Part shown: positions 41,690 through 47,457 of the stretch, in pieces
Position numbering within the stretch: the stretch's first letter is position 1
Layout of the letters: the number at the start of each line of letters is the position of its first letter
Assembly: GCA_014799505.1 (NCBI GenBank)
Contig: JAAVHV010000007.1
Coordinates: forward strand, 83,798 to 131,254
DNA from: Clostridiales bacterium
GTDB lineage: Bacteria > Bacillota > Clostridia > Oscillospirales > Oscillospiraceae
Length of the DNA stretch: 47,457 nt
Direction of reading: 5' to 3'
Notes under the pieces: generated by a model
Database searches by the model: none
Told to the model about the DNA's origin: nothing
The model's input: only the letters and a program-made list of their open reading frames with translations
Translations under genes and position numbers: made by a program

Positions 41690-42821
41690 AACCGTTTTGG
41701 AGGAACAATGAGTCCAGAAACCGCTTGAAAATGCCGCCAAGGCTCAGCCTGGGCACCTCCTGGGCGGCCACCAGGTCGATGACGTCCACCTGCTCGCCGT
41801 CCACCAGGACCTTCAGCTCGCCCAGCTTCTGGCCTGCCTCCACCGGGGCCTCCACGGTTTCACACAGCTCCATCTGGGTGGTGACAGCCCCGGTCTTGCT
41901 CTTCTCCAACAGGATGGAGCATTCGCGGGCCGTGACGGGCTGGACGGTGTCCTGGGTGCCCAGGGACACCGCCACCGGCGGAATGGCCTGGTCGGGGTAG
42001 ACGGGGGTGATGGCGTAGTTGGCAAAGCCGTAGTTCAGCAGGGTTTTGCAGCTCTCAAACCGGTCGTTGGAGGTGGGGGCGTGCATCACCACGGCGATGA
42101 GTTCCATACCGTCCCGCTCCGCCGTGGCGGACAGGCAGTACAGCGCCGTGTCGGTGAAGCCGGTTTTGAGCCCGGTGGCCCCCTCATAGTAGAAGATCAG
42201 CTTGTTTGTGTTGGACAGCTGGAAGGTGCCGTCCCGCAGGGTGTCCATCCAGATGGTGGTGAACTCCCGGATGGACGGGTGGTTCAGGATCAGCTCCCGG
42301 CTCATCAGCGCGATGTCATAGGCGCAGGTCAGGTGGCCCTCGGCGGGCAGGCCGGTGCAGTTTTTGAAGGTGGTGTTTTCCATGCCCAGCTCGGCGGCGC
42401 GCTGGTTCATCCGCTCCACAAAGGCGGTCTCGCTGCCCGCCACGTGCTCGGCCAGGGCCACGGCGCAGTCGTTGGCGGACACCACCGTCACCGCCTTCAC
42501 CATATCCCGGACGGTGAGCTGCTCGTTCTCCTTCAGCCAAATCTGGCTGCCGCCCATGGAGCAGGCGTAGGCGGAGGCGGTGACCATATCGTCCCAGCCC
42601 AGACTGCCGCCGTCAATGGCCTCCATGACCAGCAGCAGGGTCATGATTTTGGTGACGGAGGCGGGCTCATATTGGGTTTTGGAGTCCTGCTCGGAAAGGA
42701 CTGTGCCGGTGGTCTTTTCCATCAGGACGGCGGAGGGGGCGGTGACGCCCGCGGGGGCGGCGTAAGCCGGGACGCTGAGCAGGCATAGCAGCGTCAGCGC
42801 CAGGGCGGTCATTCGTTTCAT
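41688..42821 (-). CDS. dacA: D-alanyl-D-alanine carboxypeptidase (PBP5/DacA-like)
   Basis: A 377-residue low-molecular-weight penicillin-binding protein. It starts with a Sec signal (MKRMTALALTLLCLLSVPAYAAPA). The active site has SxxK in EPASVTKIM (about residues 53-61), SxN in VSANDCAVA and KTG in GLKTGFTD. The C-terminal about 100 residues form the PBP5 beta domain, ending with LSLGGIFKRFLDSLFLQNG, a probable amphipathic membrane anchor. It trims the terminal D-Ala of peptidoglycan and limits cross-linking. The start ATG 42821 follows GAGG; the frame continues upstream without a signal peptide. Confidence 0.93.
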   Translation of the reverse strand: MKRMTALALTLLCLLSVPAYAAPAGVTAPSAVLMEKTTGTVLSEQDSKTQYEPASVTKIMTLLLVMEAIDGGSLGWDDMVTASAYACSMGGSQIWLKENEQLTVRDMVKAVTVVSANDCAVALAEHVAGSETAFVERMNQRAAELGMENTTFKNCTGLPAEGHLTCAYDIALMSRELILNHPSIREFTTIWMDTLRDGTFQLSNTNKLIFYYEGATGLKTGFTDTALYCLSATAERDGMELIAVVMHAPTSNDRFESCKTLLNYGFANYAITPVYPDQAIPPVAVSLGTQDTVQPVTARECSILLEKSKTGAVTTQMELCETVEAPVEAGQKLGELKVLVDGEQVDVIDLVAAQEVPRLSLGGIFKRFLDSLFLQNG

Positions 42822-42916
42822 GGCGTGAACCTCTTTTCCATTTGACTTCTGTGTGCAGGATGTGCAAAAATGGGCAAAATGATACGTGGAAAAACAAGGG
42901 CGGCGTTTTCGGCAGT

Positions 42917-42945
42917 TTGACAGGCCGGACGGGCCATGATAAAAT
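42917..42945 (+). promoter_or_regulatory. Sigma-A promoter of the YfhO-like gene
   Basis: TTGACA (42917-42922), 17 bases, TAAAAT (42940-42945); transcript start near 42952. Confidence 0.75.
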
Positions 42946-42989
42946 GATTGACACTTTGCGGAAGCCTGACGTGGCTTTGAGAGCGCGGC

Positions 42990-45332
42990 TTGTGCCAAAG
43001 AAGGGAGGGGAGCGCGACGGGCAAGACGAAACGGTTGGGGGCGGCGGTGTGCGCCCTGGCTTTTGCCATTCCAGCGGCGGTGATGCTGTGGGTCTGTGCG
43101 TCCCTGGGCATGGCCCCCTGGGGGGACAAGACGATCCTCATCTCCGATATGTCCACCCAGTATGTGGAATTTTTCTGCGCGCTGAAAAACGGCGAGCTGT
43201 TCTTCTCCTGGTCAAAGGCGCTGGGCACGTCTTATATCGGGGTGTTTTCCTATTATGTGTCCAGCCCGCTGTCCCTATTGACCCTGTTTGTGCCAAATGA
43301 GGCCATGCCCATCGGGCTGATGTTCCTCATGGTGCTGAAAATCGGCCTGGCGGGGGTGAGCTTTGCCGTTTTCGCGCAGAAGCGCTTCCCCGGCCATGAC
43401 GGGGCGGCGCTGATCTGCGCGGTGTGCTATGCCCTGATGTCCTATAACGCCGTCTATTCCATCTGCGTCATGTGGCTGGACGGGGTGATCTGGCTGCCAT
43501 TGATCCTGCTGGCGGTGGAGCGGATTTTGGCGGGGCGGAGCGCGGGGCCGCTGATCGCCGCGCTGACGGTGTGCTTTATCTCCACCTGGTATATCTCCTA
43601 CATGGTGGGCATTTTCTGTGCCCTGTACCTGTGCGCCCGGTTGGTTTTCCTCTGGCCCCGTTGGGCGGAGCTGAAAACGATCCTGTTCCGGTTCTTTGGC
43701 GCCGCGGCCTGCGCCCTGGGGCTGACGGCGTGGCTGTGGCTGCCCACCTTCCTGTCCATGTTCACTGGCAAATTCAGCGGCGGAAACGTGGACTACGACG
43801 GACTGCTGGCCTGCGATCCGTTGAAGCTGCTGGGCCAGCTTCAACCGGGACAGTACCAGTCCATCACCTACGGGGCACCGCCCTATGTGTTCTGTGGAAC
43901 GGCGGCGCTGGTGCTGGCGGTCGTGTACTTCTTTCTGCAAAAAATTTCGCCGCGGGAAAAGCTGGCCAACGGCGCTTTGCTGGCGGTGTCCGCCGCGTCC
44001 CTGCTGCTGTCCCCGCTGGACAAGGTGTGGCACCTGTTCCAGCGGCCCAACTGGTTCCCCGCCCGGTACTCCTTTGTGGTCTCGTTCTGCCTGCTGTATT
44101 TGGCGGTCCAGGCCCTGGGGGCGCTGCTGGACTGGCTGGGGAAGTACGGCCCCTGGCTGGAGCGGGGCGGGGCGCTGGCGCTGGCAGTCCTTACGGTGCT
44201 GGAGCTGGGCTTCAACACGAAAACCATCCTGGGCGGGCTGGAGGGGCAGTTCGGCTCCGACTCGTACCAGGTATACCGGGATTACTACACCGCCAACGCC
44301 CAGCTGGTGGAGACGGCAAAGGAGGACGCCGGGTACGAATTTTTCCGCATGGGAGCCGGGTCAGACCGGGGGTTCAACAGCCCGCTGTCTTTTGGTTACC
44401 CCGGCATCACCCACTACAGCAGCCTGTATAACTATGGCGTGAACCAACTGACAAAAAAGCTGGGCTTTGCCCAGACGTGGATGTGGTGCGCTTACTACGG
44501 CTCCACCCCGGTGACCGACGCGCTGTTTGGCGTGAAATACGTCATCAGCGAGGATGATATGCCGCCGGGGTATGAGCCCATCGCCCAAGCGGGGGAGCTG
44601 ACGCTGTGGAAGGACCCGGACGTGCTGCCGCTGGCCTTTGTGGCGGCGGGAGGGGTGCCGGAGCTGGCGGATCACAACTGCTTTGTGCGGCAAAATGCGC
44701 TGATCTCCGGGCTGACGCAGGCCAATACGTCGGTATTTATCCCGGTGGAAACGGTGACGGAGTCGGAGGGTGCGGGGGACACTGTGTTCACTTTTACCGG
44801 CACAGGAAAGCCCATCTACGCCGACCTGTCCGCCTCTGGATTGACGGAGGTGCTGGTGAACGAGGAGCATCTGCTGTGGCTGGGTTCCAGTGAGGCGGCC
44901 AGTGTCCACTACCTGGGCACGCCTGCGGACGGTGAGGAGTGGACGGTCACCGTGCGGCACTCCGGGAGCTGGGCCGGCCGGCTGTGGGAGCTGGACCAGA
45001 GCGCGCTTTACGCCGTTATGGAGCGGCTGGACAATACGGAGATTCTGTCGGTGGAGAAAAACGGCCAGGTGCGGCTCACCGCCCGAAGCGAGGCGGGGGG
45101 CGAGCTGGTCACCACCATCCCCGCCGAAAAGGGCTGGACGGCCTATGTGGACGGTAAAAAGGCGGACACGGGCGTTTGGCTGGAGACGTTCTTGACCGTC
45201 CCCCTGCCCGCCGGGGAGCATGGGGTGGAGCTGCGCTACACCGCCCCGGGGCTGGTCCCCGGCATAGCGCTGGGGGCGCTGTCCCTGGCGGGGCTGGCGC
45301 TGGCCTGCTGGAAAAAACGAAAAGCGGGATAA
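42990..45332 (+). CDS. YfhO-family membrane protein (GT-C fold)
   Basis: A protein of up to 780 residues with about 12 membrane helices over the first 430 residues, a soluble outer domain (about 450-750) and a last helix before WKKRKAG. LISDMSTQYVEFFCALKNGELFFSWSKALGTSYIGVFSYYVSSPLSLL is the diagnostic YfhO loop with the D-x-x-x-Q-Y motif, and FQRPNWFPARYSFV is a later conserved loop. In Bacillus YfhO proteins act in glycosylation of lipoteichoic acid. The start is uncertain: TTG 42990 is the first allowed codon, but the best ribosome site (GGGAGGGG, 43003-43010) points to ACG at 43017. Confidence 0.85.
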   Translation: MCQRREGSATGKTKRLGAAVCALAFAIPAAVMLWVCASLGMAPWGDKTILISDMSTQYVEFFCALKNGELFFSWSKALGTSYIGVFSYYVSSPLSLLTLFVPNEAMPIGLMFLMVLKIGLAGVSFAVFAQKRFPGHDGAALICAVCYALMSYNAVYSICVMWLDGVIWLPLILLAVERILAGRSAGPLIAALTVCFISTWYISYMVGIFCALYLCARLVFLWPRWAELKTILFRFFGAAACALGLTAWLWLPTFLSMFTGKFSGGNVDYDGLLACDPLKLLGQLQPGQYQSITYGAPPYVFCGTAALVLAVVYFFLQKISPREKLANGALLAVSAASLLLSPLDKVWHLFQRPNWFPARYSFVVSFCLLYLAVQALGALLDWLGKYGPWLERGGALALAVLTVLELGFNTKTILGGLEGQFGSDSYQVYRDYYTANAQLVETAKEDAGYEFFRMGAGSDRGFNSPLSFGYPGITHYSSLYNYGVNQLTKKLGFAQTWMWCAYYGSTPVTDALFGVKYVISEDDMPPGYEPIAQAGELTLWKDPDVLPLAFVAAGGVPELADHNCFVRQNALISGLTQANTSVFIPVETVTESEGAGDTVFTFTGTGKPIYADLSASGLTEVLVNEEHLLWLGSSEAASVHYLGTPADGEEWTVTVRHSGSWAGRLWELDQSALYAVMERLDNTEILSVEKNGQVRLTARSEAGGELVTTIPAEKGWTAYVDGKKADTGVWLETFLTVPLPAGEHGVELRYTAPGLVPGIALGALSLAGLALACWKKRKAG

Positions 45333-45363
45333 AAAACGGCCCCCAGCTGTCAGCCGGGGGCCG
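45333..45363 (-). terminator. Terminator between YfhO and CNNM genes
   Basis: CGGCCCCC and GGGGGCCG arms (45337-45344 with 45356-45363). On the minus strand the stem is followed by TTTTTT, so it mainly ends the CNNM transcript, though the plus-strand gene ends at the same hairpin. Confidence 0.75.
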
Positions 45364-45371
45364 AAACGCGT

Positions 45372-46631
45372 TTATTCCTCTTTGTCCTCGGGATCGGGCA
45401 GAACTACCACTTTGATCTCCAGCACCCGGTGGTGCTCGGCGCGGGTGACCGTCACGTCCAGGTTTTCCCACACAAAGTGATCCCCAACTTCCGGCACCCG
45501 GCCCAGCTGCTCCAGCACCCAGCCGGACACCGTGGCCGCGTCGCACTCGCCGGTGAGCTGGAACAGATCGTACAGATCGTCCAGATCGGCGGAGCAGGAG
45601 ATGAGATAGCTGCCGTCGGGCTGTTTGCGGAACTGCTCCACCACCTCGTCGTGCTCGTCCCAGATCTCGCCCACCAGCTCCTCCACGATGTCCTCCATGG
45701 TGAGGATACCCTCGGTGCCGCCGTACTCGTCCACCACCACCGCCATCTGGGTCTTGGTGCGCTGGAACTGGCGCATCAGGTCGTCGATTTTCGTGCCGGA
45801 GGTGATGTGCAGCACCGGGCGGATCAGCGGGGACAGCTGGTCCCGGCCGTGATAGCGGGCGGAGAACAGATCCTTCTGGTGGATCACGCCCACGATGTCG
45901 TCGATGCTCTCATGGTACACAGGCAGGCGGGAGTAGCCCTCGGCGGCAAACACCGCCGCCACATCGGCCAGGGAGAAGTTGTCCTCCACCGCCACCACGT
46001 CCACACGGGGGGTGAGGATGTCACCGGCCTCCAGGTCGTCAAAACGGATGGCGGAGCGGATGAGCTGGCTCTCCTCCCGGTCCAGGCCGCCCTGGTCCTC
46101 CGCCTCCTCCACCATGGTGACAAGCTCCTCGTCGGTAATGCCCTCGTCCTGCTCCTTGTGGAACAGGAGGGTGAGCAGCTTCTTCCACAGGCCGAAGATG
46201 AAGTTCAGCGGGGTGAGAAGGGCCATCAGGAACCGCAGGAAGGGGGCGCAGAACATGGCGAAGGCCTCCGGGGATTCCTTGGCCAGGCTTTTGGGGGAGA
46301 TCTCGCCGAAGATCAGCACCACCACGGTGAGCACGATGGTGGACACCGCAGGGCCGTTCTCCTGTCCCAACAGCTTAATGAACAGCAGGGTGGACAGAGT
46401 GGCCGCCACGTTGTTGACGATGTTGTTGCCGATGAGGATGGTGGACAGCAGCTTGTCGTAGTCCTCTGCCAGGGCCAGGGTCTTTTCCGCCTTTTTGTCG
46501 CCGTTGTCGGCGCGGCTTTTCAGGCGGATGCGGTTGAGGGAGGTGAACGCCGTCTCGGTGGCGGAAAAGTAGCCGGACATGACCACCATGACCACCAGCA
46601 CGGCCAGCAGTATCATACTATCTGGGTCCAT
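45372..46631 (-). CDS. CNNM/CorC-HlyC family membrane protein (hemolysin family)
   Basis: A 419-residue protein. DUF21/CNNM membrane domain at about residues 5-155 (SGYFSATETAFTSLNRIRLKS, STILIGNNIVNNVAATL, IFGEISPKSLAKESPE), then a CBS pair (about 205-325; DILTPRVDVVAVE, YSRLPVYHESIDDIVGVIHQKDLF, AVVVDEYGGTEGILTMEDIVEELVGEI) and a CorC/HlyC C-terminal domain (LEIKVVVLPDPE). This family handles Mg2+ (and in some members Co2+) export. The hemolysin name is historical. It is a single gene between two terminators. Confidence 0.92.
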   Translation of the reverse strand: MDPDSMILLAVLVVMVVMSGYFSATETAFTSLNRIRLKSRADNGDKKAEKTLALAEDYDKLLSTILIGNNIVNNVAATLSTLLFIKLLGQENGPAVSTIVLTVVVLIFGEISPKSLAKESPEAFAMFCAPFLRFLMALLTPLNFIFGLWKKLLTLLFHKEQDEGITDEELVTMVEEAEDQGGLDREESQLIRSAIRFDDLEAGDILTPRVDVVAVEDNFSLADVAAVFAAEGYSRLPVYHESIDDIVGVIHQKDLFSARYHGRDQLSPLIRPVLHITSGTKIDDLMRQFQRTKTQMAVVVDEYGGTEGILTMEDIVEELVGEIWDEHDEVVEQFRKQPDGSYLISCSADLDDLYDLFQLTGECDAATVSGWVLEQLGRVPEVGDHFVWENLDVTVTRAEHHRVLEIKVVVLPDPEDKEE

Positions 46632-46757
46632 ATGGACAAATCAACTCCTAAAATAAGTAAAGATTTACCCCGTGAGAGGTATTGCAAAAATATATACCAT
46701 ACTTTTCGGGAAAAAGCAAGAGGGGATGGCTTTATGCCGGACGATTTCGGCTAAAAG

Positions 46758-46788
46758 AAGCGCCGCCGGAGATTTTCCGGCGGCGCTT
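46758..46788 (-). terminator. thrS terminator
   Basis: AAGCGCCGCCGGA and its perfect complement (46758-46770 with 46776-46788) followed on the minus strand by CTTTTAG, just after the thrS stop. Confidence 0.8.
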
Positions 46789-46801
46789 TGGCGGTTTTGA
46801 C

Positions 46802-47457
46802 TTATTTGATGGCGCGGCTTGTGACCTCTTCACCCAACAGAGCGGCGAAAGCGTCCAGTTCCATGGCGCCCAGATCCTCGCCGGAGCGGTGGCGCGGGGA
46901 GACAGTGCCGTTCTCCATGTCCCGGTCGCCCACCACCAGCATATAGGGCACCTTCTCCAGGGTGGCCTCCCGGATCTTCTTGCCGATCTTCTCGCTGCGG
47001 CCGTCCACCTCACAGCGGAAGCCCTGCGCGTCCAGCTTGGCGGCTACTTCGCGGGCGTACTCCTCCGCCCGGTCGGTGACGGGCAGCACCTTCACCTGCA
47101 CGGGAGCCAGCCACGCCGGGAACGCCCCGGCGAAGTGCTCGGTGATGACGCCGATGAACCGCTCGATGGAGCCCAGCACCACCCGGTGGATCATGACGGG
47201 GCGGTGCTTCTGGCCGTCCTCGCCGGTGTACTCCAGCTCAAAGCGCTCGGGGAGCTGGCTGTCCAACTGGATGGTGCCGCACTGCCAGGTGCGGCCCAGG
47301 GAGTCAGCCAGATGGAAGTCCAGCTTGGGGCCGTAGAACGCGCCGTCACCCTCGTTGATGACGAACTCCTTACCCATGTCGGTGATGGCGGCTTTCAGAA
47401 TGTCCTGGTTGCGTTCCCATTCCTCCACGGTGCCGATGTGATCCTCGGGCATGGTGG
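46802..47457 (-). CDS. thrS: Threonyl-tRNA synthetase (5' part outside window)
   Basis: The C-terminal about 218 residues of the class II enzyme that charges tRNA-Thr. The end of the catalytic core is visible (AFYGPKLDFHLADSLGRTWQCGTIQLD, motif 3 HRVVLGSIERFIGVITEHFAGAFPAWLAP), then the anticodon-binding domain (VKVLPVTDRAEEYAREVAAKLDAQGFRCEVD, KIGKKIREATLEKVPYMLVVGDRDMENGTVSPR). The frame stays open to the window edge, so the TGS/editing domains, and any T-box leader, lie beyond it. Confidence 0.96.
   Translation of the reverse strand, partial: TMPEDHIGTVEEWERNQDILKAAITDMGKEFVINEGDGAFYGPKLDFHLADSLGRTWQCGTIQLDSQLPERFELEYTGEDGQKHRPVMIHRVVLGSIERFIGVITEHFAGAFPAWLAPVQVKVLPVTDRAEEYAREVAAKLDAQGFRCEVDGRSEKIGKKIREATLEKVPYMLVVGDRDMENGTVSPRHRSGEDLGAMELDAFAALLGEEVTSRAIK

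Overview
The window looks like a chromosomal segment of a G+C-rich, Gram-positive anaerobe of the class Clostridia, most likely an Oscillospiraceae-type gut butyrate producer (Flavonifractor, Lawsonibacter or Pseudoflavonifractor relatives). This placement is inferred from gene content: electron-bifurcating etfB-etfA-bcd, PadR/HAAS regulator pairs, a LytTR-DUF3021 pair, DUF4358/MBOAT/DHHW envelope genes, clostridial lipoproteins, and TTGACA-17-TATAAT promoters in the rare A+T-rich gaps. No species can be named from the sequence alone.

Layout. 1-950: 5' part of a chemoreceptor with an outside zinc-binding (CZB-like) domain. 1170-2296: HAAS membrane protein plus PadR repressor. 2372-5401 (minus): etfB-etfA-bcd for butyryl-CoA formation. 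5402-6044: terminator-like repeats, tRNA-Val(GAC), and a divergent promoter pair sharing one -35 palindrome. 6045-6776: short-chain dehydrogenase. 6954-11796: a complete livJHMGF branched-chain amino-acid ABC importer. 11951-12846: LytTR regulator plus DUF3021 membrane partner. 12947-17556 (minus): udk, two DUF4358 lipoproteins, MBOAT O-acyltransferase and DHHW protein. 17848-23575: trmL, then the lower-glycolysis row pgk-tpiA-gpmI-eno, without gapdh.

23696-36760: a compact, co-directional set of about 20 phage-type genes. It encodes a full head (terminase, capsid, portal, protease, connectors) and a contractile tail (sheath, tube, chaperones with a textbook -1 frameshift signal, LysM hub, spike, gp25, gpJ, gpI). 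It has no integrase, repressor, replication, fibre, holin or lysin gene, and only a 200-residue protein where a long tape measure should be. It sits between eno and mreB, and I saw no att repeats. The tail order matches PBSX (xkdK to xkdU) while the head order is permuted. I consider a domesticated gene-transfer-agent-like or PBSX-like particle the most interesting hypothesis for this window.

36857-37148: an unassigned, highly structured RNA gene with its own promoter and terminator. 37380-47457: mreB, a second PadR/HAAS pair with a DUF4097 beta-repeat domain and a near-perfect operator, murC, a D-Ala-D-Ala carboxypeptidase, a YfhO-type membrane protein, a CNNM/CorC transporter-like protein and the 3' part of thrS. 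Much of this right part serves cell-wall synthesis and shape. Long reading frames opposite real genes are G+C-driven shadows and are left out.
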